A stretch of 64,000 bases of DNA from Crambe crambe (lineage: Eukaryota > Porifera > Demospongiae > Poecilosclerida > Crambeidae). Numbering within the stretch: the first letter of the stretch is position 1; every line of letters starts with the position of its first letter. This document shows, piece after piece, positions 1-9,868 of this stretch. The translations under genes and the position numbers were made by a program. The notes under the pieces were generated by a model. The model was not told the origin of the DNA and ran no database searches. It saw only the letters and a program-made list of their open reading frames with translations. The stretch is taken from NCBI GenBank assembly GCA_963924555.1, contig OZ004583.1, positions 6,214,582 through 6,278,581 on the forward strand, written 5' to 3'.

Positions 1-1
1 G

Positions 2-587
2 TCATTGGAAAATGAAGAAGACAGATACTTCATCCCATGTGTCCTTAACCATGTACAGGCGTCTCAAAGACCTGAACCGGTTTCTAACATCCCCACACTC
101 TACATTGGGTTCAAATGCAATCACTGCCCAAAGGGGATATTCGGTGTTTTAATAAACACTTTACTTTCAAATACAGTCCAGAGCAAGCTTAAGTGGGAGC
201 TTATACCTGACTCCATTTTCAGGGACCAAGTATCCTTCAGCATTGGTCGCTTTAAAGACAGAGTAGTAAGTCTCAAATTTTCATCTTCTTTTCTAGAAAT
301 GGTTTTGCACCCATCTTGTTGCGAGTCTCGTCGTCTTCACATCAGCCATCTATGCAATAAGATTCGCAACATAGTTGATGGAAGTATCAAGTCTTCATTA
401 AACGATCTGCACTACGACAGTCTGAAGACCCAACATTACTTCTGTATCAAGTGTGATTCATGTTCCTCTAACCACCAAGTCCACGATCCAGACAACGAGG
501 ATGAAGACTACATCATGTACTGTGAAAGTGAGCGCAAGAGCCGTGCTTTATCTGAGGATTGCTTATCCTGGTTCAGACCAAAGAAAG
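2..587 (+). CDS. Gene 0 exon: C-terminal part of COR-like region of the GTPase (partial, runs off the left edge)
   Basis: The frame is open from the window edge and ends at donor GTGAGC (588). The protein runs from ENEEDRYFIPCVLNHVQAS to LSWFRPKK. It carries the KGIFGVLINTLLS helix and a Cys-rich patch (CIKCDSC) also found in genes A and B at 36.4-36.9 kb and 62.2-62.8 kb. In Roco-type proteins this segment follows the COR winged-helix part. The exon is in phase 1 and joins 1037-1069. Confidence 0.85.
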
Positions 588-1036
588 GTGAGCATGTCAG
601 TAGCTAGTGTAATTATAACTATTGCATGATGTAATGAATAAGGACTGTCCCTTCTTCCTAATGTGAGATTTACCTATAGACCCACCTACCCCATGTCTCT
701 TTAAATAATATAGCTTACAGCAGTCTGTTACAGAGGTTAATTCTGCACTCCATCCCACTAAAGAAAGATACCCTAACAAAGCTAAAAATAACTGCTTTCC
801 AACCATTTCTTGGAAATGACCAACCAAATTTCAGAGTTTTAAAGTATTACAGAATACTAAATGACTGACCAAATCTTATGACCAATCAAATTGAACATCT
901 TAATTATAGCTCTGCCCTAAGCTCATCGCCTAGAGGGAGTAATGTATATCAACTTCTAATAAAGTGCATGTGCGCTGGAGGGGCAGGGGGCCACAATTAG
1001 GCTAAATTCTTATTTTGACTATGTTCCCATTATTAG

Positions 1037-1069
1037 ATGATGACCAAGCACAATCTTCAGAAGAAGAGG
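1037..1069 (+). CDS. Gene 0 exon: acidic linker
   Basis: This is a 33-nt exon between acceptor TTATTAG and donor GTAAGT. It encodes DDQAQSSEEE in frame with both neighbours (phase 1 in, phase 1 out). Genes A and B carry similar small linker exons after the GTPase exon. Confidence 0.65.
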
Positions 1070-1141
1070 GTAAGTGGTTTCTTATGTCAGCCTGTCTCCA
1101 TAATTATGTTCACCCTGACACCTTAATGATAATTATTGCAG

Positions 1142-1192
1142 ATGATCATGATTGGAAGGATGTTGTTAAAGAAATTGATACTCGAACATTAA
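1142..1192 (+). CDS. Gene 0 exon: short linker
   Basis: This is a 51-nt exon between acceptor ATTATTGCAG and donor GTGAGT. It encodes DHDWKDVVKEIDTRTL and is in frame with the exons on both sides (phase 1). It has no recognised domain and probably joins the GTPase to the Death domain. Confidence 0.65.
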   Translation: MIMIGRMLLKKLILEH

Positions 1193-1333
1193 GTGAGTAT
1201 GTAATAGCTGTGTAGTTTTTGTTGGTGTTTTTTTGTTGTTGTCTTTGTTTGTTGTTGTTTTGTTTGTTTTTGAAATAATAATGTAGCTATGTATTACTGT
1301 ACATATCTGTCAAAAGTAATTTTTATAATGCAG

Positions 1334-1615
1334 AAGGAAGTGATATAGCAGATGTAATGGATGAAGTAGGTGACCTAGCTGGCCAGTGGGAAGAGTTTAC
1401 ACAAAAACTTGGGATCAAGCCTGGCCATATTGGAAAATTCAAAGCAAATCGTATGGGAAAAGTTGAAATGGCTCTTAATGATGCCATAGCTGATTGGCTC
1501 AAGAAGAATTATGATGTGCGTAAATTTGGCAGACCAAATTGGAGGACTTTGGCAAATGCTGTGCAACGTATAGATGATGATCTTGCTCGTACAATCGCTA
1601 GAAATCACCCCAAAG
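1334..1615 (+). CDS. Gene 0 exon: C-terminal Death domain
   Basis: This 282-nt phase-1 exon encodes a Death fold of about 85 residues. It runs from VGDLAGQWEEFTQKLGI through the AIADWLKKNYD helix to PNWRTLANAVQRI and ARTIARNHPKG. The P-x-W-R-x-L-x-x-A-V and A-x-x-I-A motifs of helices 5-6 are those of ankyrin, UNC5 and PIDD type Death domains. Such domains make homotypic contacts in receptor complexes. The exon is bounded by TGCAG and GGTAAC. Confidence 0.85.
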
Positions 1616-1819
1616 GTAACTAGATACAAGGGACTACATGTGCATTATTAACTGTGTAAATGAAACAGATGTAAATTCCTATTGCATATTCTATTCCAAT
1701 AAATTATATAGCTTGGTTAATTACACGCCACATCATTACAATGATGTACCTAAAGAACTAAAACTAATAATGTTATGGGCCTCAAGCTGTAGCTATATCT
1801 TATTCTTTTACATGTACAG

Positions 1820-1833
1820 CTGGTGGCCGGTGA
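1820..1833 (+). CDS. Gene 0 possible terminal exon
   Basis: After acceptor CATGTACAG the phase-1 frame reads A-G-G-R and then TGA (1831-1833). Gene A also ends with a tiny exon just after its Death domain. The support is only frame and splice consensus, so this is tentative. Confidence 0.3.
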
Positions 1834-2068
1834 AATGGACAATGTAAATGGACAATGTAAGAACATGTTTTCATTGTTGTTATTTTTATTTAGTTGTTTT
1901 TATTTATTATGATCTTTATTTTATAATTAAATTATTAACTAATAATAATTATTTGATGATATTAGTGTTTATAGCTAGTTAACTGAAATGTGCTGCAGTA
2001 GGTAGGTAGGTGGTGGCCTTCTCCCCTGTCCAGCATCTCAACCTCTCACAAATACACCATAGCTATAC

Positions 2069-2352
2069 AAACAAGTAAAGAAAAAACATTTATTCAAATA
2101 AATGAAGGTGATGTAGGGATGACTATAGTAACTGGTCAAAAAAGAGATGAAACAAGAACTGAATAGATGAGATTATGCAAGGATGAAGTCGAATGTGGGC
2201 ACGTCACACCTAGTGACTGCACCCGGATTCGACTTCATCCTTGCATAATCTCATCTATTCAGTTCTTGTTTCATCTCTTTTTTGACCAGTTACTATAGTC
2301 ATCCCTACATCACCTTCATTTATTTGAATAAATGTTTTTTCTTTACTTGTTT
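2069..2352 (+). mobile_element. Long foldback MITE
   Basis: Two near-perfect complementary arms of about 125 bp (2069-2194 and 2227-2352) surround a loop of about 30 bp. No ORF is present. The arms contain GATGTAGGGATGACTA, a motif shared with the foldback near 59.35 kb. This is a non-autonomous element that would form a very stable hairpin if transcribed. Confidence 0.85.
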
Positions 2353-2519
2353 CTTTCATTTTTTATTTATATATTTATTTTTTGCAGGTCATTATATCCA
2401 TCTCATTATAGCTAGCTGGCTACTTGTTATGCAGGCCCATTATTCTTTGTGATTTCTTTTTCAGGAGGTGGTCAGTGCTGTACATCTATAGCTTTTTTTT
2501 TTTTCCATTACATACCAGT

Positions 2520-3272
2520 TATACTAAGTCTTGTGTTGCAATGTTGGATCACAATCAAGCCTGGTAAACAATTTAGTGAGACTAAAGCCTTCAGTTCTAA
2601 ATAGATACAGCTGAGCTGCTCTATCAGCCTGCCAGGTTTCGTTTCTAAATAATGCACACCTCACGGGAACTCGAGCGTTACTTACCATTAAAGTTTAAAC
2701 GCTGTCCTTAGTACAGATAGCCTTATCTTAGAACTGATTAGTTTTTTGTTATGACCTCAGAAGAAATGGCTTTTGAGTTTTGTTTGAGAACTTTGAGTGA
2801 TCGAGAGTCATGGCAACTTCGTTGTTTACGCATGCGCGTTATGTTTAATGGCTTCTTCGTATAGTCTACTGTACTAAGATAGCGGCTTTTTTTTGAGTGA
2901 ACTAGAGGCTAAACCGATGGGATGTGGACCTGGTCCGAGTAAAATGGAGCAGATTCATATATAGAACATGGCCCAAGCGTGGCCCAATTTTTCTCCAGAT
3001 CGTGCCATTATGATGATTATTATTATGATGATTAAGAACAAGAAAATAAGAAATCATGAAAAAGTGCGCTTTTACTATTCTTCCGTGTTGAGTCTTTCAG
3101 CCTCCAAAATTCTCCTGCATGATAAGAATGTGCATAAAAGACAGGATAAGCAGTCATAGCAGCTACAACTTACTGTTTTCTGAGAAAATCCAACTTCATT
3201 TTGTATTAGTCCTATGGAGGGTCATAGGTCATCCCTACATAGAGAGCGCTACCGCGCTCTCTGATAACTGGT
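2520..3272 (+). repeat. Left copy of a large diverged inverted repeat (partner 8385-8995)
   Basis: Read in reverse complement, 8385-8995 follows this segment in the same order. Shared blocks include TGTTGCAAT, TTTAGTGAGACTA, TCTAAATAATG, CACCTCACGG, GCATTACTTACCATT-like and CATGCGCGT. By eye the identity is about 70% with indels. Both copies end near a short AGAGAGCGC palindrome. It may be the long terminal repeat pair of one large element enclosing 3.3-8.4 kb, or two insertions in opposite orientation. Confidence 0.7.
3243..3264 (+). repeat. Short palindrome of the AGAGAG...CTCTCT family
   Basis: This is a 22-bp hairpin with arms AGAGAGCGC and GCGCTCTCT beside CATCCCTAC. Related copies lie near 8394 and 26254. 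Confidence 0.6.
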
Positions 3273-4058
3273 CCACCTCTCGAAAAAAATCATGCTGGGT
3301 CCCATAATTATGTGTCCATTATGGGAGGTTCCACTGCAGATGAGAATATGAGAAACAGATTTGAGGAAATAGCTAAGTGCTTGCAAAGACACCTTTGCCC
3401 CCTCATAGCTACAGGAGTCTGGCAGTGCTTGGCCCTGGTGAAGTTGCTGCCATAGCTGAGTCTCTCGAAGAGAAGTACACAGAATTACTGCAGTTCACCT
3501 CTATGGCTGTGGACACCTCAAGAGTTTTAGGCCCATGGACTCTCTTTTTATTAGGAAATTGGGAAAGAAGGTTATCTTCTTTTCGAGTATCTTTTATTGG
3601 AGGTTCTACTGTAGCTAGCAAATTCTGTGTTGTTTGCATTACTGAAAAAATCAACTATTGTATGACTATACAGCACAAAATGTGCCTATCTTGCATGGCC
3701 ATGAAATGGGTTGTTCATCTCTTGAACACGAAAAGAATTTTGACAGCATATTGTTTTATAAAAAGATAAAATAGACCAGTAGGGATGGCTGTGTGTACAG
3801 TTCGAAAAAGTTCATGTGTGACCTTGAAAGTGCAAGCCAAAATGGATGTGTCATGTATACATAGACCGGTTCTTTTTTGACAATACTAATGTGGTTACTA
3901 CAGTCATCATCATCTAAGGCTAAAGTTAGTTCATATAATTATGTTTCTCTCTACTTTAGAGCAGAAACACAAGAAAAATAGATACGGTAGGCATGGTCAA
4001 ATTGCATTAGCTATATATAGTGTATCATTTTATCTACAGGCTTAGCTTGGGAACAAAA

Positions 4059-4080
4059 GGGGGGGGGGGGGGGGGGGGGG
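4059..4080 (+). repeat. Poly-G tract
   Basis: About 22 G residues in a row, a likely site of length error in sequencing. Another long G run lies at 33452-33473. Confidence 0.95.
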
Positions 4081-4124
4081 TTGCAACCCCCTCAATCCCA
4101 CCCCTGGATCTAGCTTTATACCTA

Positions 4125-4345
4125 GCTACACTGAGTTTCATCTGCTATAAAACCAGGGTGTAAAGATTCAAATACACCCAAATACCTACTCATAGCTAGC
4201 TAGCTACATAGATTGAAGGAGGTATAATTCCCCCCCCCAACTAGCTATCAAGCTAAATTACATCATGCAGGGAGGAGGCAAGAAAGAGATTCCATGGAAC
4301 ATTGAACTCATCTGAAATCTTTGGCTAGCTTATCATAGCACATTC
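4125..4345 (+). repeat. Dispersed repeat, copy 1 (copy 2 at 39670-40065)
   Basis: Both copies share AAAACCAGGGTGTAAAGAT, a CTAGCTAGC run, GATTGAAGGAGGTAT, TACATCATGCAGGGAGGAGG and TTGAACTCATCTGAA in the same order and strand. Copy 2 is longer because of a CAA microsatellite. No coding capacity was seen. Confidence 0.75.
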
Positions 4346-4364
4346 CCAACATTACAAGAATTGG

Positions 4365-4445
4365 CGCATGCGCAAACATAGGCCCTTAAATTCGAACCTT
4401 TGACCCTGGCGGGAAAATTGGATCGCGCGGGAAATTCGTTTCGCA
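4365..4445 (+). promoter_or_regulatory. Promoter-like cluster with NRF1-type and E2F-type sites
   Basis: The palindrome GGCGCATGCGCAA fits the NRF1 core. Within 60 bp follow GGCGGGAAAA and GCGCGGGAAA, which fit E2F sites. The patch is GC-rich in AT-rich surroundings and lies about 150 bp before the zinc-finger exon at 4598. Promoter function is inferred from motif content only. Confidence 0.4.
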
Positions 4446-4597
4446 GCTGATCCCTTCCCCTAGGCCCTATACTGTATAGTTAGTGACAGCTGATCAGTGA
4501 GACTCAGGACCTCTTGATGGATTGTATACCACCGGTAAATAGTTCCAAGTTGAAGAATAATAGCTATTAAATAGACATGCAATCACTTTTATTTCAG

Positions 4598-4771
4598 AGT
4601 GAAAACCAAGAAAATGATAATAAACATTCTAGTAGTCGGTTCAAATGTCCACAATGTGACAGCACGTTTGCATTCAAGCAGGGACTCAATCGGCACTGGA
4701 AAGGCGTCCACCACCATTCTCTTGACACACTTGCTGCACCATCCTGCAATAAAAAGGGAAACATAGGATAG
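4598..4771 (+). CDS. Exon-like ORF with one C2H2 zinc finger
   Basis: After acceptor TTTATTTCAG the frame encodes SENQENDNKHSS, then a single C2H2 finger of pattern C-x2-C-x12-H-x4-H (FKCPQCDSTFAFKQGLNRHW followed by KGVHH), and stops at 4769-4771. The finger is well formed and could bind DNA. It may be the first part of a gene or transposon ORF that continues with the WKEKEE segment near 6.15 kb, but no splice chain was proved. It lies between the inverted repeats at 2.5 and 8.4 kb. Confidence 0.5.
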   Translation, partial: SENQENDNKHSSSRFKCPQCDSTFAFKQGLNRHWKGVHHHSLDTLAAPSCNKKGNIG

Positions 4772-4779
4772 AACCTGCA

Positions 4780-5130
4780 CTGAGGTACCTATGGGAGTCG
4801 TATGGACATTCTGACAGTAGATACTGCCATGGGAGTCCTATGAAGAATCAGAATCCTTATACTATATACATGGGACTGTAGGATAGGATGGACATGGAGC
4901 TTGGAGTCCTATGGACAATCCCTATCCTCATGGGATGTAGCCTGCCATGGGAGTCCTATGGACAATCATATGTACATAGGATAGGATGGACAGTTCCTAT
5001 ATCCTACATGGGACTATCAAACACATAGGACAACTGGGAGTCCTATGCAACTCCAAGGGAAATCACATGGAGCTCATAGGAATTCTCTCTGTCCTTGGTA
5101 CATAGAGACTATCCCATGTAGACAAGGGAT
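4780..5130 (+). repeat. Degenerate repeat of GGGAGTCCTATG / ATAGGATGGACA units
   Basis: ATGGGAGTCCTATGGAC-like words and their complements recur about ten times over 350 bp with irregular spacing. This is an old minisatellite or nested foldback. No coding frame was seen. Confidence 0.6.
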
Positions 5131-5352
5131 TATGATGGCAAACTTGGACATGAGTGCATTACTACTGTCTTGCCGGACTTGACAAGGAAGGGGTGGGAGG
5201 GATAACCATAGGAAGAAAAATTCAATCAGGAAATAGATAGCTTGGGGTGTTATACATGCAATTGCTTGCTAGAGTGCTCTATTCAAAAAATTTTTAGGGA
5301 TTTGGTAAAGTCAGGCAGGAAGGGTGCTACAATCACAGGGGTGTTGCATAAT

Positions 5353-5490
5353 GGGTAGGTGTATAGTTATAGTATGGTGCCGAGGAAATTATGGCTGTGA
5401 ACGGCCTTGTCCTTGGGCTGCGCCCTCGGACTCAGCCATTCACAGCCATAATTTCCAAGGCAACCGTACTATAGCTGTTATATATCCCAC
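5353..5490 (+). mobile_element. Foldback element
   Basis: The arms around GGAAATTATGGCTGTGAA and its complement TTCACAGCCATAATTTCC extend outward to GTATAGTTATAGTATGG and its complement, with a few mismatches. The centre is short and C/G-rich. It is a MITE-like hairpin of about 135 bp. Confidence 0.75.
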
Positions 5491-5550
5491 CTGATTGGCT
5501 AGAATCCTAGTGCAGTATTACCATAGACACCTATAGCCGTAGCAACTATC

Positions 5551-5691
5551 ATGGCAGAATCCACTATACCTCCGAGTATCCTTGCATGCCCATACGATAG
5601 GTACTGCCTAGGCATGTGCGAGTGGACTGGCTGTCTCGGGGCTTTTGGAAAGTCTCCGCCCACATCTGCAGTCATTTACAGACGAAGTTGA
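5551..5691 (+). CDS. Unrecognised small ORF, possible first exon
   Basis: ATG at 5551 opens 46 codons (MAESTIPPSILACPYDRYCL...). In a second frame, 5670-5780 reads FTDEVDALLGERACIASNEL without a stop, which looks coding. Either a splice or a frameshift could link them. No family was recognised, so this is only a candidate. Confidence 0.2.
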   Translation: MAESTIPPSILACPYDRYCLGMCEWTGCLGAFGKSPPTSAVIYRRS

Positions 5692-6125
5692 CGCCCTCCT
5701 TGGCGAGCGTGCGTGTATTGCTAGCAATGAGCTCTTCAGCTCCCCGGACCCAAGTCCACAGCCACAGCTGAGTTAGAAACGAAAAATGCACGAATGTGCC
5801 TCTGAGAAAGAGCTAGCAAAGGGATAGTTCCACAGAACTAGATTTTGCCATACTGGGAGCTCCATCGCTATCATGGTCTCTTTATTATCTCAAGGAATAA
5901 CTAGCTATAGAAAAGACAATTTGTAGAAAAGAGGCCATTATATAGAGATGCATTTCACTTGGCCTGGGGGAGGCCAATATTACAGTTTCACCTGGGGGAG
6001 GCCGTTATTGCAGTTAATGTCCAGCCCTCCTATAGGAGTAAATGTACTAGGTGGGATATATGTTGTTATTAGATGTTGTGGACATGGGCTGTAGGGTCTC
6101 ATTATTTTTCAGCCTCTACAACATG

Positions 6126-6287
6126 GTTACATTAGGTCTAAGGGAGTTTGAGTGCCAGTCATTTAAGGAATTCCTGAAGTGGAAGGAAAAAGAAGAGGAA
6201 GATAACAACACATTCTATGCTCAATCAACTGGGAAAAAGCCATTCACTGACATTAATAATACTGTTCAAGTACCAACTGTATCCTGA
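6126..6287 (+). CDS. Unrecognised exon-like ORF with a FKEFLKWKEKEEE motif
   Basis: The frame reads SFKEFLKWKEKEEEDNNTFY, then AQSTGKKPF. From memory this resembles a short module that follows C2H2 fingers in many invertebrate and transposon-derived proteins (aromatic, acidic-basic helix, then S/T-G-K). It lies downstream of the C2H2 ORF at 4598 and may belong to the same gene. A second frame stays open at 6217-6429 (LYPEIDIEGEDFNRPDHFEL). The splice borders are unclear. Confidence 0.25.
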   Translation, partial: VTLGLREFECQSFKEFLKWKEKEEEDNNTFYAQSTGKKPFTDINNTVQVPTVS

Positions 6288-6598
6288 AATAGACATTGAA
6301 GGAGAAGACTTCAACAGACCAGACCACTTTGAACTATTACACAACTTAGGCTGTCACTATGACAGCATAATATCTGAAATTAACACCAGATCTGTCATAG
6401 AGGAGGCTCACATCGACTGCACACACTGATAGCTATACTCCTGCCACGCCCATAGATGGGGTCAAAGGTCAGAATTCAAGGGTCAGCCATCCTGCACGCA
6501 CATGTGACATACCACCAATGCTTGTTGCGAGATTCAGGTAGGCAAATTATTTACTCCTTCAGGCTGAAATTTACAAGCTTTTATTTTTGTCAGATCGT

Positions 6599-6810
6599 GG
6601 GAAGATGATCAGGACTGAATTGGTGGACTTGTGGAAATCACGAGTCCGGTATCTGAGGCAGTATTACTGCTTCCAAGGCCACAAGCCAAAACAGAGAAGC
6701 TACTCGGCCATTTCCCGCCATGTCTGGTTCATTCCTTTCATTTTGACCTTATGGTGGTTGTTGATAGCAGTCATCTTTTTGTATGCTCTCAAGATGGAGC
6801 ATTTATTGAA
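6599..6810 (+). CDS. Unrecognised exon-like stretch
   Basis: After acceptor TTTGTCAG two frames stay open for over 200 nt. One contains the hydrophobic segment FIPFILTLWWLLIAVIFLYA; the other reads VSEAVLLLPRPQAKTEKLLG and then LMVVVDSSHLFVCSQDG. The second looks more like globular protein. I cannot assign a family, and this could be part of a transposon ORF between the inverted repeats. Confidence 0.2.
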
Positions 6811-7129
6811 TTCAGGTATGAATTACGGTTTAGTAGTTATATACTAGGGCAATGTGCAACATTTGAGTCACAGCCAGCAAGCCAGCAAGCTAGTATTCCT
6901 ATAGGCTTTTTGAGCTGATACTCATTTGTGCTTCAACTCCAGGAGAAGATTTTGCTGTTGATTGGCAGGCAGCTACATACATGAAAGCTCTAATGCTTTC
7001 CACAAAGCACTTGGATAGATAGCTAAAGCCTAGTGCCTACAATCCAATCACCTAGACTACCCCCTAAGACTGTAGATATCAATCAAGGCACTATTCATGA
7101 CACATGGACACATAGCACATAAGCCACAC

Positions 7130-7266
7130 GCGCCTAACCCGGGTTGAGATTCAATCCGGATTCCAATCCACCTAATTGATATGAGTTGGACTACCCGGAT
7201 TGGAATCCGGGTTGGTACCGTTCACACACGAAGCGAATCCGGGTTAGAACCCCCGTGTAAACGGGG
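7130..7266 (+). mobile_element. Small palindromic element
   Basis: Repeats of AATCCGGGTT / AACCCGGGTT and of GGATTGGAATCC and its complement form a complex hairpin about 130 bp long. No ORF is present. Confidence 0.6.
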
Positions 7267-7854
7267 CTATAGACACATATACTAATGCCTGGGGCATTTT
7301 GGAGTCTGGACCTTGCAATTTCAATGAGTCATGACCTGAGAGTCAGCTCACTTGCTCCACTTGCTCGCTGAAATTATTACTTTTAGTTCACTCTTATCTA
7401 GCTCTAGGTTTTTTAATGCGACTGCACGAGAATAATGCTATAAAGCTAGAGGTGAATATAAGGCTGAGCAAACCTCCCTCATGTCAGTGAATGCATTTCT
7501 TCCTGTCTACTATGGACCACCTACTTACTCATGCAGGCCAATGTGATTACTTCCTGTCTACATATCACCACCTACTCATTTAGTGTCCAGAGTTATAATT
7601 ATGGTTGTTTATCTAGGGAGGCAGGCTATTTATTATACTAGGGTCATGTCCAATATTTGACTGCAAGTGAGCTTTTACTTTTAGAGTTGATAGACTCCAA
7701 CTTATTTTCACTACCCCTTAAAAATTTTGCTGTTGGAAGTTCCAACCAGGCAGGTCATAGTCCTCCTTGTGGGAGATTAATTTGATCTCAGTCACAAATA
7801 CAAACAGAACTGCAAAAGCAGAGGATCTGATTGATCATTTTTTACACTGTGTAG

Positions 7855-8175
7855 GTGAACTTCTGAGATACGTGCTTTATTTGAACTACTTGCTGACAGT
7901 ATTGTGGTGGAAGCTTGCAGTGACTGAATCTGAAGGGACGACCAAGACTCGCTTTCGTAATGGTCCACACTGCTCATGTACCATGTGTACTAATCACCGA
8001 TATGGCTGCACTATCAGAAATGGAAATGTTTCCACTGTGATATTACCTCTTAGAGATAACTGGAAGTGTTATCGAAGGAGAAGAGTTTTCCGCACTGTTC
8101 ATTATTCTGATCATCAGGTGGTGACTTCCTTGTTATTGATATTGGCTGGTGACGTTGAAACTAACCCTGGTCCTG
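7855..8175 (+). CDS. Gene A leader exon ending in a 2A-like skipping sequence
   Basis: From acceptor ACACTGTGTAG (7854) the frame has a hydrophobic stretch, LRYVLYLNYLLTVLWW. A Cys/Arg-rich segment follows, then SLLLILAGDVETNPGP and donor GTGAGT (8176), phase 1. Known 2A sequences of this form make the ribosome skip the Gly-Pro bond. A fully skipped product would release this leader and start the rest with Pro. The frame is open back to 7767 without an ATG; the first in-frame ATG is at 7983, which would omit the hydrophobic stretch. Gene B has the matching exon at 42281. Start uncertain. Confidence 0.6.
8151..8174 (+). other. 2A-like ribosome-skipping motif DVETNPGP (gene A)
   Basis: The eight residues match the D-V/I-E-x-N-P-G-P consensus exactly and follow a Leu-rich helix-forming stretch (SLLLILAG), as in active 2A sequences. 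The predicted skip lies between the last Gly and Pro, at 8171/8172. Confidence 0.85.
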
Positions 8176-8384
8176 GTGAGTCTAATGTACATGTAGAGAA
8201 GCCAAGAAGGGCACTTTTTAAATTTTTTGCTACCTCATTGAGCTAGTTATATGATTGTAATCAATGTGGAATGGAATCTGTATTATGGTATGATAACTTA
8301 CCGACTATTATTGGGGTGAGTGAAGCAAGCCCCCCACACTAGTGATATAACGACTTTTCACCCTCATTATGCAAACGTATATGT

Positions 8385-8995
8385 ACTGATATCAGAGAGC
8401 GTGATAGCACTCTCTATGTATGTAGGGATGACCTTCCATAGGACTAATATAAAATAAAGTTGGATTTTCTAAGAAAACATTGCTATGTGTATTTTATGCA
8501 CATTCTTATCATGCAGGGGAATTTTTGAGGCTGAATGACTCAACACGGAAGCACACACTTTTTCATGGTTTCTTGTTCTCATAATTGGGCCGCACTATAG
8601 CTTTGTTCCATGTCATGATTGAATGTGTAGCATTTTGTGCAGTGTGTTAGCATCTAATTCACTCAGATAAAAAGCTGCTTCCTCAGTAGAGTCAGCTCTA
8701 CAAAGTAGCTATTAAGCATAACACGCGCATGTGTAAAAACTTAGTTATTATGACTCTCGAATGCTTGAAGTTCTCAACAAAAAGCATTTTTTCAGAGGTC
8801 AGAACTAAGCTAGTCTAGGTACCTATTAGCTATGGACGGCTTGTACACTTTGAATGGTAAGTAATGCTCAAGTTCATGATCTGCCCGTGAGGTGTTCATT
8901 ATTTAGAAATGAAAGCTAGCGTTCTGATCAAGAACAGCCCAGCTTTAGTAGTCTCACTAAATTCTTGATTGTGATCAAATATTGCAACACGAGTT
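8385..8995 (-). repeat. Right copy of the large inverted repeat (partner 2520-3272)
   Basis: This is the reverse complement of the left copy with indels. It starts near the AGAGAGCGTGATAGCACTCT palindrome (8394) and ends near ATATTGCAACAC. It lies in the intron after the 2A exon. Confidence 0.7.
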
Positions 8996-9408
8996 TCATG
9001 AAGCGAGGATAATGTTTTGTACAACTACCTATGTGAATCTAGTCACCATTAGGAAAATATCTGTTCTCTGGTCTTACTTCTTTTTGAACTTCTCATCAGA
9101 TGACCCATTGTCATTTCATTTCAAGTGTCCTTATTCCATATGCATCTCTGCTCATACGTCATTGTTGCGGGCTGCCAGTAGTGCTTACCGGCACCTCTCA
9201 CTGTAGCAGTGTTTTGTGCATTAGTCAGGCAAATAGTCTCACTAGTCAGACTCTTCCCCATAATACCTGTAACCTGAGTGGTATGCAGAGCTAAAAATAA
9301 CAGGGGGACATCGGTCATTTTTTAATTATTACTACACATCAACTTTATTTTTTAATTTCCGCCATTTCACAGCTACTGCAAGCATATTCTAATTCTAATG
9401 CCACGAGC

Positions 9409-9489
9409 ATGTCATCTTGTTCTGGTAGCGTATTATTCTTTCGGTTTGCTTTGATTGTGTCTCTGCTGTTCATACCTAGTTACCAATAA
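9409..9489 (+). pseudogene. Relic copy of the leader first exon
   Basis: ATG at 9409 encodes MSSCSGSVLFFRFALIVSLL and then runs to TAA at 9487-9489. It is nearly the same as the intact first exon at 41904 and resembles the start of the 2A exon at 42281, including upstream CCGCCAT sequence. The splice donor is missing here, so it is probably inactive. It sits 17 bp before exon 9506. Confidence 0.6.
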
Positions 9490-9505
9490 TCATTTCCTGA
9501 TTTAG

Positions 9506-9556
9506 AAACTGATGGGAGTGAAGACCTACCTCATACTAAACGACTGAAGCTTGAAG
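9506..9556 (+). CDS. Gene A exon: short acidic segment plus basic NLS-like KRLKLE
   Basis: This exon lies between acceptor CCTGATTTAG and donor GTGAGA. It encodes ETDGSEDLPHTKRLKLE, phase 1 in and out. Gene B has the matching exon at 43311 (ending TKRLRLE). The basic core could be a nuclear signal, which would act only on the form released by 2A skipping (inference). Confidence 0.7.
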
Positions 9557-9868
9557 GTGAGACCTAACAAAATATATTTCTGGACACCTCCTTTACTAAA
9601 GGAGCCACACCCCAAAAAAGCAATTTGTGACCTCCCTCCCTCCCTCACTCACTCACTGAAAGTTAAGAAAGTGTCTGGTGGAAATAATGACCTCCCTCCC
9701 TCACTCACTGAAATGACTGATGAGAAACAAGGAATCAACTTTGCAAAATGTAGCTAAACAAAGTGTAGGGATTGTTCTATAGAGCTATTACTATGCCAAC
9801 AATAAAAGTTGTACTGCCACCTTATTAAATGAATAATAACCTCTTTTATTTACTCTTTATCCTTCCAG

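Larger units (their letters stand above)
2..1833 (+). other. Gene 0: 3' part of a Roc/COR-type GTPase with C-terminal Death domain (gene model)
   Basis: This is the right-hand end of a gene that begins before the window. Exons 2-587, 1037-1069, 1142-1192 and 1334-1615 join through phase-1 GT/AG introns without a stop, and a possible terminal exon at 1820-1833 closes the frame. The first exon matches the C-terminal third of the GTPase exons of genes A and B. The last large exon is a Death domain. The GTPase end is closer to gene B than to gene A. By family analogy it is a cytoplasmic signalling protein; its ligand and partners cannot be seen. I am confident of the four large exons and less sure of the terminal one. 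Confidence 0.75.

Noticed and set aside
3377..3769. 130-codon open frame (PGEVAAIAESLEEKYTELLQ...)
   Set aside because: The start is plausible protein, but the rest overlaps a GGAGGTTCCACTG MITE-end-like sequence and no family could be named. It may be part of a decayed element, so it was not called.
7767..8246. The 2A motif as part of a non-LTR retrotransposon, where such motifs also occur
   Set aside because: No endonuclease or reverse transcriptase frame lies downstream. Instead there is a GTGAGT donor in the right phase, and gene B has the same arrangement. Not fully excluded for gene A because of the flanking inverted repeats.
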